Shown piece after piece: positions 39,919 to 49,608 of a stretch of 64,000 bases of DNA. Every line of letters starts with the position of its first letter. Position 1 is the stretch's first letter. The notes under the pieces are model-generated. The model ran no database searches. It was not told the origin of the DNA and was given only the letters and a program-made list of their open reading frames with translations. A program made the translations under genes and the position numbers. The DNA is from Acinetobacter sp. WC-141 (GTDB taxonomy: Bacteria > Pseudomonadota > Gammaproteobacteria > Pseudomonadales > Moraxellaceae), in contig NZ_AMSS01000043.1 in NCBI RefSeq assembly GCF_000313935.1, positions 1 to 64,000 on the forward strand, read 5' to 3'.

Positions 39919-41979
39919 ATGCATATAAATTTTTCAGATCATTTTTTAAAAATACAGAAACAGCTTGAGGATACTCAAGCTGTCATTGACGAAAATCTAC
40001 TCATTGAGTTAGTCAATGATATTCGTCCATCTGATCCTCATAATACGGATGAGATTAAGCAAAAAATACAGGCTTTAATTGAAAGCCTATTACGCATACC
40101 TACAGCTCCCTTCCTACTACAAACTTTTTTATTAAGTCTGATTAATCGCTATAAACAAGTTAGCTTATATGCCGACAGCGGAATTTTGTCTTTAGATGGT
40201 TTCTGGAATCAGCTGGGGCAAAGACTCGGAGCACATTTTCTACCGTTAATCGAAGATGCAAGCCAACTTAAAATTTTGATTGGTAGAATTTTCTATTTAG
40301 AAAGTGACAAAATCTGGCTCAATAATATTGATGATGAAGATTGGGCAAATTTATTCAGTCTTATTGGGCAAAGCCAAAGTAATGTAGACGAAAAGCTTGT
40401 CATTCAAAGTGAAATGATTAAAGCAATTACCGTCTTATCTTATCGAATTAGCGGAATCGGCCTTTATCCTGAATTTATTAATGCCCAACCGGAACTAACT
40501 GAATATGAATCACCATTTTTAGTTCAGAACCGTGAAATTATTGAGTTTATCGAGAAATACAAAAAACAAGAACTTTTTGAACATGAAATTGCGGTCACTT
40601 CCCCTCCGGATGCATCACAAGCATTTGTTATGCTGGAACAGTGTCGGGATGTGGTTTTAAAGATTCGCCGCGCTACTAAAAGAATTGGTGTCAGCTTAAG
40701 TTTGACTTATTTATTGTCATTACTTGAGCAGTGTCTGGACCGAATTGAATTACTACTTTATCTAGTTGTAGATAACACTAAAGGAAAATATGTCTCTTTA
40801 GGACATCTTATTTCCGATTTGACCAAAGCACACTACAGTGAAAAAAGTGTTCGCTCTTTATTAAGCACAACAAGTGAACTGATTGCCTTTCAAGTGACTG
40901 AAAATGCTAGCCGAACAGGTGAACATTATGTAAGTACTGATACAAAAGGTTTCTTGGGCATGTATAAAGCTGCTGCTGGAGCGGGCGTCATTATTGCTTG
41001 TATGGCATCTTTAAAAATTCTTGCAGCAAGAATGACAATGGCTCCGCTCATGCAGGCCTTTACTTTCAGTATGAATTATTCTCTAGGGTTCATTCTAATT
41101 CATGTTCTGCATTTCACCGTTGCAACCAAACAACCTGCAATGACTGCTGCCGCCCTTGCTGCAACAGTACAACAGCGTAAAGGTTCTAAAACAGCTCAAA
41201 TTGCAGAGTTGGCAGCGCTTATTATTAATATTATTCGAACACAGTTCATTGCGATTTTAGGCAATATTTCAATTGCGATTCCTACTGCCGCTCTTATTAC
41301 TTTTGCTTGGCAGTTCTATCTTGATGAGCCTTTATTAACTCATACTAAAGCAACTTATTTATTGCACAGCTTAAATCCTTTCACCTCTTTGGCAATTCCA
41401 CACGCAGCCGTAGCCGGAGTTTGCTTATTTTTGTCCGGCCTCATTGCTGGATACTTCGATAACATGGCTGTTTACCGGAAAGTTGGTCCACGCTTAAGAG
41501 CACATCGCCGTTTAGCAAACTGGTTTGGTCAAGATCGTCTCAATCGTTTTGCTGAATATATTGAGCGTAACTTAGGCGCTTTAGCTGGTAATTTCTTATT
41601 CGGGATTATGTTAGGGAGTATGGGCACCATAGGCTTTATTTTAGGTTTACCTTTAGATATCCGCCATATTGCCTTTGCTTCGGCTAACTTTATTCAAGGT
41701 TTAATGACAATTAACGGCAGCCCAGATATTGGACTGATTATTGTGTCCTTTTTAGGCGTGTTATGTATTGGTCTCACTAACTTATTCGTGAGTTTCACCT
41801 TAACCATTATTGTGGCACTACGGGCCCGCCGAGTTCGCTTTGAACAATGGAAACCTTTAGCCAAACTGGTGATGACTCATTTTCTGACTCGACCAAGCGA
41901 TTTTTTCTGGCCCCCAAAAAAACCGCTAGAGCTTGAAGAAAACACGACAACAAATAGTGGAAAAAAGACGGAACACTAA
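39919..41979 (+). CDS. COG4389 membrane protein (annotated as site-specific recombinase, Gcr-like)
   Basis: A large protein of 686 residues. The first 350 are soluble and helical, and the rest has many hydrophobic segments (KAAAGAGVIIACMASLKILA onward, ending with FVSFTLTIIVALRARRVRF). It fits the family labelled site-specific recombinase in databases (SpecificRecomb/COG4389). I see no tyrosine- or serine-recombinase catalytic motif, and the C-terminal half looks like an integral membrane domain. The real function is therefore unknown. It starts about 14 bases after ispB (a TTG at 39913 is an alternative) and is probably co-transcribed with it. Confidence 0.75.
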   Translation: MHINFSDHFLKIQKQLEDTQAVIDENLLIELVNDIRPSDPHNTDEIKQKIQALIESLLRIPTAPFLLQTFLLSLINRYKQVSLYADSGILSLDGFWNQLGQRLGAHFLPLIEDASQLKILIGRIFYLESDKIWLNNIDDEDWANLFSLIGQSQSNVDEKLVIQSEMIKAITVLSYRISGIGLYPEFINAQPELTEYESPFLVQNREIIEFIEKYKKQELFEHEIAVTSPPDASQAFVMLEQCRDVVLKIRRATKRIGVSLSLTYLLSLLEQCLDRIELLLYLVVDNTKGKYVSLGHLISDLTKAHYSEKSVRSLLSTTSELIAFQVTENASRTGEHYVSTDTKGFLGMYKAAAGAGVIIACMASLKILAARMTMAPLMQAFTFSMNYSLGFILIHVLHFTVATKQPAMTAAALAATVQQRKGSKTAQIAELAALIINIIRTQFIAILGNISIAIPTAALITFAWQFYLDEPLLTHTKATYLLHSLNPFTSLAIPHAAVAGVCLFLSGLIAGYFDNMAVYRKVGPRLRAHRRLANWFGQDRLNRFAEYIERNLGALAGNFLFGIMLGSMGTIGFILGLPLDIRHIAFASANFIQGLMTINGSPDIGLIIVSFLGVLCIGLTNLFVSFTLTIIVALRARRVRFEQWKPLAKLVMTHFLTRPSDFFWPPKKPLELEENTTTNSGKKTEH

Positions 41980-42089
41980 TAATTTTGCTTTGTACACAAA
42001 ATGTGAATTCCGTCAATTTTGTTGTGATTGTTTTTCCAAATGTTAAAAAATTTTCAAAATGAATTTACGATGATCTATCAGGCTTGAAA

Positions 42090-42115
42090 AAAAGTGTACT
42101 GACAAGTACACTTTT
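42090..42115 (+). terminator. Terminator after the COG4389 gene
   Basis: AAAAGTGTACT and AGTACACTTTT form an 11-base-pair stem around GACA. The T-run is short but the stem is strong. Confidence 0.8.
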
Positions 42116-42163
42116 AGCGGCTTTCAGTAGTGGACACTGCTTGAATTAAGCAAAGGTATATAC

Positions 42164-42790
42164 ATGCCCTATATGTTGCTTTTTATTGGTTGTATTTTTT
42201 TAGGATTAGGTGTGCTTGGTCTTTTTGTACCAAGTCTTCAATCTTTGGATCTTCTCAGCGTTCAAATATTGAGTGAATATCGTTCAGATTATCTTAACTC
42301 TATTACGATCTTTCTAGCACGGATAGGTGGTATGCCTTTTGTATGTTTTTTATCCTTTCTGGTGTGTATTTATCAGGCATGGTATAAAAAATATATTACT
42401 GTTATTTTCATTAGCGTGGGAGTTATTGGCAGTATCACCATGGGTTGGCTGCTCAAATGGTGTGTTGACCGCCCAAGACCCCCACAGGTATATCATATTG
42501 TCGAAAGTTACGGTGCATCGTTCCCAAGTGCACACAGTGTTTATGCATCAACACTGGCTTGTCTGGCAATGATAATGTTATGCCATAAGCCCAACACTAA
42601 CTCTCCTTATATCATTTTGATTTCCTGTCTTTGGTTTATCTGCATGGGGCTTTCAAGAATATATGCTGGAGTTCATTTTCCAACAGATGTACTCGCCGGT
42701 TGGGGCATAGGTTTTATTTGGATTGCACTGCTTTGGCTCTGGTTATTACAAACACAAAGTAGGTTAAGTAAAAAACAAATATATTTTTAG
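42164..42790 (+). CDS. PAP2-family membrane phosphatase upstream of adeIJK
   Basis: A 208-residue inner-membrane protein with five or six helices. It has the complete PAP2 active-site triad of motifs: K98-x6-R105-P106 (KWCVDRPRP), PSAH at 121-124, and SR-x5-H-x3-D at 164-175 (SRIYAGVHFPTD). Such enzymes remove phosphate from undecaprenyl-PP, phosphatidylglycerol-P or lipid A on the periplasmic side. Only 23 bases separate it from adeI, with no terminator, so it is probably in the same transcript as the efflux pump. Its substrate cannot be decided from sequence. Confidence 0.9.
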   Translation: MPYMLLFIGCIFLGLGVLGLFVPSLQSLDLLSVQILSEYRSDYLNSITIFLARIGGMPFVCFLSFLVCIYQAWYKKYITVIFISVGVIGSITMGWLLKWCVDRPRPPQVYHIVESYGASFPSAHSVYASTLACLAMIMLCHKPNTNSPYIILISCLWFICMGLSRIYAGVHFPTDVLAGWGIGFIWIALLWLWLLQTQSRLSKKQIYF

Positions 42791-42813
42791 ATTTTATCTA
42801 ACGAGGTGGAACA

Positions 42814-44064
42814 ATGATGTCGGCTAAGCTTTGGGCTCCTGCCCTTACTGCTTGCGCATTAGCAACAAGTATCGCACTTGTTGGTTGTGGCAAAGGCTCC
42901 GATGAGAAACAGCAAGCTGCTGCTGCTCAGAAAATGCCGCCTGCTGAAGTAGGTGTTATTGTTGCTCAACCACAAAGTGTTGAACAAAGCGTTGAGCTTT
43001 CTGGCCGTACTTCAGCATATCAAATTTCTGAAGTTCGCCCTCAAACAAGTGGTGTAATTTTAAAACGCTTGTTTGCTGAAGGAAGTTATGTTCGTGAAGG
43101 TCAGGCTCTTTATGAACTTGATTCTAGAACTAACCGTGCAACGCTTGAAAATGCAAAAGCATCACTTTTACAACAACAGGCAAATCTAGCTTCACTACGT
43201 ACCAAGCTCAACCGTTATAAGCAACTTGTTTCGAGTAATGCTGTATCTAGACAAGAATATGACGACTTACTTGGTCAGGTTAATGTTGCCGAAGCACAAG
43301 TTTCTGCTGCGAGAGCTCAAGTAACGAATGCAAATGTAGATCTTGGTTACTCTACAATTCGCTCACCAATTTCTGGTCAGTCTGGGCGTTCTTCTGTAAC
43401 AGCTGGTGCTTTAGTCACTGCAAACCAAACAGATCCATTAGTGACGATTCAACAGTTAGACCCGATCTATGTTGATATTAACCAGTCTAGTGCCGAGTTA
43501 TTACGTTTACGTCAACAGCTCAGCAAAGGCAGTTTAAACAACAGTAACAACACGAAAGTGAAATTGAAGCTCGAAGATGGTTCAACCTATCCAATCGAAG
43601 GACAACTTGCTTTCTCTGATGCTTCTGTGAACCAGGATACAGGTACAGTTACTTTACGTGCCGTATTCTCGAACCCGAATCATCTGTTACTTCCGGGCAT
43701 GTATACCACTGCACAGATTGTTCAGGGTGTAGTTCCAAATGCTTATCTGATTCCTCAAGCTGCAATTACCCGTTTACCGACAGGTCAAGCCATGGCGATG
43801 ACTGTGAATGCAAAAGGTGCTGTTGAGAGTCGTCCTGTTGAAACCTCTGGTGTTCAAGGACAAAACTGGATTGTGACTAACGGTCTTAAAGCTGGTGATA
43901 AAGTGATTGTTGATGGTGTTGCCAAAGTTAAAGAAGGGCAAGAAGTTTCAGCAAAACCTTACCAAGCTCAACCAGCAAACCCTCAAGGTGCAGCTCCAAA
44001 TGCTACAAAACCGGCTCAATCAGGTAAACCTCAAGCAGAACAGAAAGCATCTTCAAATGCATAA
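42814..44064 (+). CDS. adeI: RND efflux periplasmic adaptor AdeI
   Basis: The membrane-fusion protein of AdeIJK (416 residues). It has a lipoprotein signal ending in LVGC (Cys about 25), a split lipoyl domain, a long alpha-hairpin (about 105-180, containing RTKLNRYKQLVSSNAVSRQEYDDLLGQ in part), then beta-barrel and membrane-proximal domains. The C-terminal 40 residues are Pro/Ala/Gln-rich. It joins AdeJ in the inner membrane to AdeK in the outer membrane. AGGTGG precedes the ATG. No regulator is adjacent; AdeN, the known repressor in A. baumannii, is encoded elsewhere. Confidence 0.96.
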   Translation: MMSAKLWAPALTACALATSIALVGCGKGSDEKQQAAAAQKMPPAEVGVIVAQPQSVEQSVELSGRTSAYQISEVRPQTSGVILKRLFAEGSYVREGQALYELDSRTNRATLENAKASLLQQQANLASLRTKLNRYKQLVSSNAVSRQEYDDLLGQVNVAEAQVSAARAQVTNANVDLGYSTIRSPISGQSGRSSVTAGALVTANQTDPLVTIQQLDPIYVDINQSSAELLRLRQQLSKGSLNNSNNTKVKLKLEDGSTYPIEGQLAFSDASVNQDTGTVTLRAVFSNPNHLLLPGMYTTAQIVQGVVPNAYLIPQAAITRLPTGQAMAMTVNAKGAVESRPVETSGVQGQNWIVTNGLKAGDKVIVDGVAKVKEGQEVSAKPYQAQPANPQGAAPNATKPAQSGKPQAEQKASSNA

Positions 44065-44076
44065 GGGGTAGATTGA

Positions 44077-47000
44077 ATGGCACAATTTTTTATTCATCGC
44101 CCCATTTTTGCGTGGGTGATTGCATTAGTCATTATGTTGGCGGGTATTCTCACGCTCACAAAAATGCCTATTGCACAGTATCCGACGATTGCACCACCGA
44201 CAGTTACAATTGCTGCAACTTATCCTGGTGCATCGGCTGAGACTGTTGAAAATACCGTAACCCAGATCATTGAACAACAAATGAATGGTCTAGATGGTTT
44301 ACGTTATATTTCATCTAACAGTGCGGGTAACGGTCAAGCCTCTATTCAATTAAACTTTGAACAAGGTATTGATCCGGATATTGCACAGGTTCAGGTTCAA
44401 AACAAACTGCAATCTGCAACTGCTCTTTTACCTGAAGACGTTCAACGCCAAGGTGTAACGGTTACCAAATCTGGTGCAAGCTTCTTGCAAGTTATTGCAT
44501 TTTATTCGCCAGATAATAGCCTTTCAGACTCAGACATTAAAGACTACGTAAACTCATCAATTAAAGAACCTCTTAGCCGTGTTGCTGGTGTGGGTGAGGT
44601 ACAAGTCTTTGGTGGTTCATACGCAATGCGTATCTGGCTCGATCCTGCAAAACTAACCAACTATCAGTTAACACCAAGTGATATTGCGACTGCTTTACAA
44701 GCGCAAAACTCACAAGTTGCTGTAGGTCAATTAGGTGGTGCACCAGCGGTACAAGGTCAAGTCCTTAACGCAACAGTGAATGCGCAAAGTTTGTTGCAAA
44801 CACCTGAGCAGTTTAAAAATATCTTCTTAAAGAACACAGCATCAGGTGCTGAGGTTCGTTTAAAAGATGTTGCTCGTGTAGAACTAGGTTCTGATAACTA
44901 TCAGTTCGATTCGAAGTTTAATGGTAAACCTGCTGGTGGTCTTGCAATTAAAATTGCAACTGGTGCCAACGCACTTGATACCGCTGAAGCTGTTGAACAC
45001 CGTTTAGCTGAATTACGTAAGAACTATCCAACAGGCCTTGCAGATAAACTGGCTTATGACACTACTCCATTTATTCGTCTTTCAATTGAAAGTGTTGTAC
45101 ACACATTAATTGAAGCGGTAATTTTAGTGTTCATTGTTATGTTCTTGTTCTTGCAGAACTGGCGTGCAACGATTATTCCAACACTTGCTGTACCTGTTGT
45201 TGTATTAGGTACATTTGCTGTCATCAATATCTTTGGCTTCTCAATTAACACCTTAACCATGTTCGCTATGGTATTGGCAATTGGTCTTCTGGTCGATGAT
45301 GCTATTGTTGTGGTCGAAAACGTTGAACGTGTCATGAGTGAAGAGCATACCGATCCGGTCACGGCGACTTCACGATCAATGCAACAGATTTCTGGTGCGT
45401 TAATTGGTATCACAAGCGTATTGACAGCGGTATTCGTACCAATGGCATTCTTTGGCGGTACAACTGGTGTGATCTATCGTCAATTCTCGATTACCCTTGT
45501 AACAGCAATGGTTCTATCGTTAATTGTAGCGTTAACCTTTACGCCAGCACTTTGTGCAACAATTTTAAAACAGCATGATCCAAACAAAGAACCAAGCAAT
45601 AATATTTTTGCTCGTTTCTTCAGAGGCTTTAACAACGGTTTTGACCGCATGTCGCATAGCTACCAAAATGGTGTTAGTCGCATGCTTAAAGGCAAAATCT
45701 TCTCTGGCGTACTTTACGCTGTAGTGATTGCGCTATTGGTGTTCTTATTCCAGAAACTCCCATCTTCATTTTTACCAGAAGAAGATCAGGGTGTGGTTAT
45801 GACACTTGTTCAATTACCACCGAATGCAACACTTGATCGTACGAATAAAGTTGTTGATACCATGACAAACTTCTTCATGAATGAAAAAGACACAGTGGAA
45901 TCTATTTTCACCGTTTCAGGTTTCTCATTCACAGGTGTTGGTCAAAATGCTGGTATTGGCTTCGTTAAATTGAAAGACTGGAGTGAACGTACTTCACCAG
46001 AGTCTCAAATTGGTGCGTTAATTCAACGTGGTATGGCATTGAATATGATCGTTAAAGACGCATCTTACATCATGCCATTACAGCTTCCAGCAATGCCTGA
46101 ACTCGGCGTAACTGCTGGTTTTAACTTGCAACTTAAAGATTCAAGTGGTCAAGGCCATGAGAAACTTATTGCCGCACGTAACACAATTTTAGGTTTGGCT
46201 TCACAAGATAAGCGTCTTGTAGGGGTACGTCCTAATGGTCAAGAAGATACGCCTCAGTATCAAATTAATGTAGATCAGGCTCAAGCTGGTGCTATGGGCG
46301 TTAGCATTGCTGACATTAACAACACGATGCGTATTGCATGGGGTGGCTCATACATTAACGACTTCGTTGACCGCGGTCGTGTGAAAAAAGTTTATGTTCA
46401 AGGTGATTCGGGTAGCCGTATGATGCCTGAAGACTTAAACAAGTGGTATGTACGTAATAGCAAAGGTGAAATGGTACCGTTCTCTGCATTTGCTACAGGC
46501 GAATGGACATATGGTTCTCCTCGTCTTGAACGTTATAACGGCGTGTCATCGGTTAACATTCAAGGTACACCTGCACCGGGCGTAAGTTCTGGTGATTCTA
46601 TGAAAGCCATGGAAGAAATTATTGCTAAGCTACCATCTATGGGCTTACAAGGTTTCGACTATGAATGGACAGGTTTATCACTTGAAGAACGTGAGTCTGG
46701 TGCTCAAGCTCCATTCCTTTATGCTCTTTCATTGTTAATCGTTTTCCTTTGCTTAGCTGCATTATATGAAAGCTGGTCTATTCCGTTCTCGGTTTTACTT
46801 GTAGTACCACTTGGTATTATTGGTGCAATCGTCTTGACTTACTTGGGTATGATTATTAAAGGAGATCCAAATCTCTCAAATAACATTTACTTCCAGGTAG
46901 CGATGATTGCGGTAATTGGTCTTTCTGCAAAAAATGCGATCTTGATTGTTGAGTTCGCAAAAGAGTTGCAGGAAAAAGGCGAAGACCTACTTGATGCAAC

Positions 47001-47253
47001 TTTACATGCTTCAAAAATGCGTTTACGTCCAATTATTATGACCACCCTTGCCTTCGGTTTTGGTGTACTTCCACTTGCCCTTTCAACAGGTGCTGGTGCA
47101 GGAAGTCAGCACTCAGTCGGCTTCGGTGTACTCGGTGGCGTACTCAGTGCAACGTTCTTAGGTATCTTCTTTATCCCTGTATTCTATGTGTGGATTCGTA
47201 GTATCTTTAAGTACAAACCAAAAACCATAAACACTCAGGAGCATAAATCGTGA
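44077..47253 (+). CDS. adeJ: RND multidrug efflux transporter AdeJ
   Basis: The inner-membrane pump of AdeIJK (1058 residues, HAE1 family), driven by the proton gradient. The proton-relay acidic pair is Asp407-Asp408 in LLVDDAIVVVEN. The start MAQFFIHRPIFAWVIAL and two large periplasmic loops are typical, as is the C-terminal part with GLSAKNAILIVEFAKELQ. In A. baumannii this pump gives intrinsic resistance to beta-lactams, tetracyclines, chloramphenicol, fluoroquinolones and others. It starts 12 bases after adeI, and its stop overlaps the adeK start region. Confidence 0.98.
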   Translation: MAQFFIHRPIFAWVIALVIMLAGILTLTKMPIAQYPTIAPPTVTIAATYPGASAETVENTVTQIIEQQMNGLDGLRYISSNSAGNGQASIQLNFEQGIDPDIAQVQVQNKLQSATALLPEDVQRQGVTVTKSGASFLQVIAFYSPDNSLSDSDIKDYVNSSIKEPLSRVAGVGEVQVFGGSYAMRIWLDPAKLTNYQLTPSDIATALQAQNSQVAVGQLGGAPAVQGQVLNATVNAQSLLQTPEQFKNIFLKNTASGAEVRLKDVARVELGSDNYQFDSKFNGKPAGGLAIKIATGANALDTAEAVEHRLAELRKNYPTGLADKLAYDTTPFIRLSIESVVHTLIEAVILVFIVMFLFLQNWRATIIPTLAVPVVVLGTFAVINIFGFSINTLTMFAMVLAIGLLVDDAIVVVENVERVMSEEHTDPVTATSRSMQQISGALIGITSVLTAVFVPMAFFGGTTGVIYRQFSITLVTAMVLSLIVALTFTPALCATILKQHDPNKEPSNNIFARFFRGFNNGFDRMSHSYQNGVSRMLKGKIFSGVLYAVVIALLVFLFQKLPSSFLPEEDQGVVMTLVQLPPNATLDRTNKVVDTMTNFFMNEKDTVESIFTVSGFSFTGVGQNAGIGFVKLKDWSERTSPESQIGALIQRGMALNMIVKDASYIMPLQLPAMPELGVTAGFNLQLKDSSGQGHEKLIAARNTILGLASQDKRLVGVRPNGQEDTPQYQINVDQAQAGAMGVSIADINNTMRIAWGGSYINDFVDRGRVKKVYVQGDSGSRMMPEDLNKWYVRNSKGEMVPFSAFATGEWTYGSPRLERYNGVSSVNIQGTPAPGVSSGDSMKAMEEIIAKLPSMGLQGFDYEWTGLSLEERESGAQAPFLYALSLLIVFLCLAALYESWSIPFSVLLVVPLGIIGAIVLTYLGMIIKGDPNLSNNIYFQVAMIAVIGLSAKNAILIVEFAKELQEKGEDLLDATLHASKMRLRPIIMTTLAFGFGVLPLALSTGAGAGSQHSVGFGVLGGVLSATFLGIFFIPVFYVWIRSIFKYKPKTINTQEHKS

Positions 47254-48707
47254 TGCAAAAAGTATGGTCTATTTCAGGTCGTAGCATTGCGGTATCTGCA
47301 CTTGCGCTTGCTTTGGCAGCTTGTCAAAGCATGCGCGGCCCAGAACCAGTCGTGAAAACCGATATACCACAAAGCTATGGATATAACAGTGCTTCTGGTA
47401 CGTCTATTGCAGAACAGGGTTATAAACAGTTCTTTTCTGACCCTCGTTTGCTCGAAGTGATTGATTTGGCTCTTGCCAACAACCGTGACTTACGTACAGC
47501 AACGCTTAATATTGAACGTGCTCAACAGCAATATCGAATTACTCAAAACAACCAGCTTCCAACCATCGGAGCAAGTGGCAGTGCAATTCGTCAGGTTTCT
47601 CAAAGCCGTGATCCGAATAACCCCTACTCTACCTATCAGGTGGGTTTGGGTGTAACTGCCTATGAGCTTGATTTTTGGGGCCGCGTTCGTAGCTTGAAAG
47701 ATGCTGCATTAGATAGTTATCTTTCAACGCAAAGTGCACGTGATTCGACACAAATCAGTCTGATTAGTCAGGTTGCTCAAGCATGGTTGAACTATTCTTT
47801 TGCATCGGCAAATCTAAAGCTTGCAGAGCAAACTCTAAAAGCACAGCAAGACTCTTACAACCTCAACAAAAAACGTTTTGATGTAGGTATCGACAGTGAA
47901 GTTCCACTACGTCAGGCACAGATTTCTGTAGAAACTGCGCGTAACGATGTAGCGAACTACAAAACTCAGATGGCTCAAGCACAAAACTTGTTGAACTTGT
48001 TAGCAGGTCAATCGATTCCGCAAAACTTGTTGCCAAACCAACCTGTAAAACGCATTACTCAACAGAATGTATATACAGCTGGTTTACCAAGCGACTTGCT
48101 TAACAACCGTCCAGATGTAAAAGCTGCCGAATATAACTTAAGCGCTGCTGGTGCGAATATTGGTGCTGCAAAAGCACGTTTATTCCCAACAATTAGCTTA
48201 ACGGGTTCTGCAGGTTACGCATCGACTGACTTAAGTGATCTATTTAAGTCGGGTGGATTTGTGTGGTCAGTTGGGCCAAGCCTAGACTTACCAATATTTG
48301 ACTGGGGCACACGTCGTGCCAATGTAAAAATTTCTGAAACCGATCAGAAAATTGCATTATCTGATTATGAAAAATCAGTTCAGTCTGCATTCCGCGAAGT
48401 TAATGATGCGCTTGCAACGCGTGCTAATATTGGTGAACGTTTAACAGCTCAACAACGTCTGGTAGAAGCGACTAACCGCAACTACACACTTTCAAATGCC
48501 CGTTTCCGTGCAGGTATTGATAGTTACTTGACCGTTCTTGATGCACAGCGTTCATCTTATTCAGCAGAACAAGGTCTACTCTTGCTTCAACAAGCTAACT
48601 TAAACAACCAAATTGAGTTATACAAAACTCTAGGTGGCGGTTTAAAAGCAAACTCTTCAGATACAGTGGTTAATCAACCATCAAGTGCTGAACTAAAAAA
48701 ACAATAA
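47253..48707 (+). CDS. adeK: Outer-membrane efflux channel AdeK
   Basis: The TolC-like factor of AdeIJK (484 residues). It has a lipoprotein signal ending LAAC (about residue 24) and two outer-membrane efflux protein repeats (LALANNRDLRTATLNIERAQ, and NRPDVKAAEYNLSAAGANIGAAKARLFP in the second half). It forms a trimeric channel. The ATG at 47253 shares one base with the adeJ stop; a GTG directly before it at 47250 is also possible, since AGGAG is spaced eight bases from it. A terminator follows. Confidence 0.96.
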   Translation: MQKVWSISGRSIAVSALALALAACQSMRGPEPVVKTDIPQSYGYNSASGTSIAEQGYKQFFSDPRLLEVIDLALANNRDLRTATLNIERAQQQYRITQNNQLPTIGASGSAIRQVSQSRDPNNPYSTYQVGLGVTAYELDFWGRVRSLKDAALDSYLSTQSARDSTQISLISQVAQAWLNYSFASANLKLAEQTLKAQQDSYNLNKKRFDVGIDSEVPLRQAQISVETARNDVANYKTQMAQAQNLLNLLAGQSIPQNLLPNQPVKRITQQNVYTAGLPSDLLNNRPDVKAAEYNLSAAGANIGAAKARLFPTISLTGSAGYASTDLSDLFKSGGFVWSVGPSLDLPIFDWGTRRANVKISETDQKIALSDYEKSVQSAFREVNDALATRANIGERLTAQQRLVEATNRNYTLSNARFRAGIDSYLTVLDAQRSSYSAEQGLLLLQQANLNNQIELYKTLGGGLKANSSDTVVNQPSSAELKKQ

Positions 48708-48728
48708 GTTTTAAATAACTTATTCATA

Positions 48729-48754
48729 AAAGCTCACTTCGGTGGGCTTTTTTA
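48729..48754 (+). terminator. Terminator of the adeIJK operon
   Basis: AAAGCTCAC, a TTCG tetraloop and GTGGGCTTT (one G-T pair) followed by a T-run, 21 bases after the adeK stop. Confidence 0.92.
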
Positions 48755-48815
48755 TTGCATCTCATGTGAATATTTCTTATCTTGAACCTTTATAAATTTA
48801 GATTGATAAAAAATA

Positions 48816-49166
48816 ATGTTACTGAGTAATTTAGAAAGCGTTCCGGGCCACCAGATTTTAAAACAGCTTGATGTTGTTTATGGAAGTACAGTCCGTAGTA
48901 AGCATGTTGGCCGTGACTTGATGGCGAGTTTAAAAAATATTGTGGGTGGTGAACTTACAGGTTATACCGAATTATTAGAAGAATCTCGCCAAGAAGCCAT
49001 GAATCGTATGATTGCCAAAGCCCAGCAACTTGGTGCAAATGCAATTGTTGGTATTCGTTTTTCAACTTCAAATATTGCTCAAGGTGCTTCGGAACTATTT
49101 GTCTATGGCACAGCAGTGGTTGTGCAACCACAAACACCCCACCTACCAGACCCTTTTAATGCATAG
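48816..49166 (+). CDS. YbjQ-family (DUF74) protein, first copy
   Basis: A 116-residue protein covering one YbjQ/UPF0145 domain: GHQILKQLDVVYGSTVRSKHVGRDLMASLKN, then GGELTGYTELLEESRQEAMNRMIAKAQQLGANAIVGIRFST. The domain is often called heavy-metal-binding, but I see no clear metal ligands, and the family forms pentameric rings of unknown function. No strong ribosome site is visible before the ATG at 48816. It is followed after seven bases by a paralogue. Confidence 0.87.
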   Translation: MLLSNLESVPGHQILKQLDVVYGSTVRSKHVGRDLMASLKNIVGGELTGYTELLEESRQEAMNRMIAKAQQLGANAIVGIRFSTSNIAQGASELFVYGTAVVVQPQTPHLPDPFNA

Positions 49167-49173
49167 GTAGAAA

Positions 49174-49608
49174 ATGGAAAATCTTATTTTTCAGCTTACG
49201 ATTTTTCTTATTTTGTTCAGTATTGGTTGGGGTTTTGGGCGTCATATTGAACGTAAACATTTGAAAGAACTTTTAGAAAAAGAGCAACGACTGGCCCATA
49301 TCAGAATTGATACCAACCGTTTTGCAACGAGTGATCAGCTAGGCCATTTCATTAGCAGTAATGTGGTGATTTCTCATGACTACTTTAAATATGTATTGGC
49401 ATCCATTAAGAATGTTTTGGGTGGTCGCCTCACCAGTTATGAGAGTGTGGTTGAGCGTGCTCGCCGTGAAGCGATTGTCCGTTTAAAACAACAAGCCCAT
49501 ACTGCAGGCGCTAACCATATTATGGGAGTTCGGCTGAGTACAACCGAACTTGGCATGCAAGGTGGAATGGTTGAAGTCTTTGCCTACGGCACAGCAGTAA
49601 AAGATTAA
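49174..49608 (+). CDS. YbjQ-family protein with N-terminal membrane anchor, second copy
   Basis: A 144-residue protein. It has a membrane helix at about 6-22 (LTIFLILFSIGWGFG), a charged linker, then a YbjQ domain (FISSNVVISHDYFKYVLASIKNVLGGRL...VERARREAIVRLKQQAHTAGANHIMGVRLST) paralogous to the preceding gene. AGGTAG lies before the ATG. The pair probably makes a soluble and a membrane-bound partner; this is an inference. Its 3' end overlaps the convergent NTF2-like gene by four bases (TTAA). Confidence 0.87.
   Translation: MENLIFQLTIFLILFSIGWGFGRHIERKHLKELLEKEQRLAHIRIDTNRFATSDQLGHFISSNVVISHDYFKYVLASIKNVLGGRLTSYESVVERARREAIVRLKQQAHTAGANHIMGVRLSTTELGMQGGMVEVFAYGTAVKD

Noticed and set aside
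39919-41979. Possible mobile element because of the recombinase name
   Set aside because: There are no terminal repeats, attachment sites or partner genes, and the protein is membrane-like; it sits in a stable housekeeping context.
42814-48707. Search for a local regulator of adeIJK
   Set aside because: No regulator gene adjoins the operon; the known repressor AdeN is encoded elsewhere in A. baumannii, so its absence here is normal.
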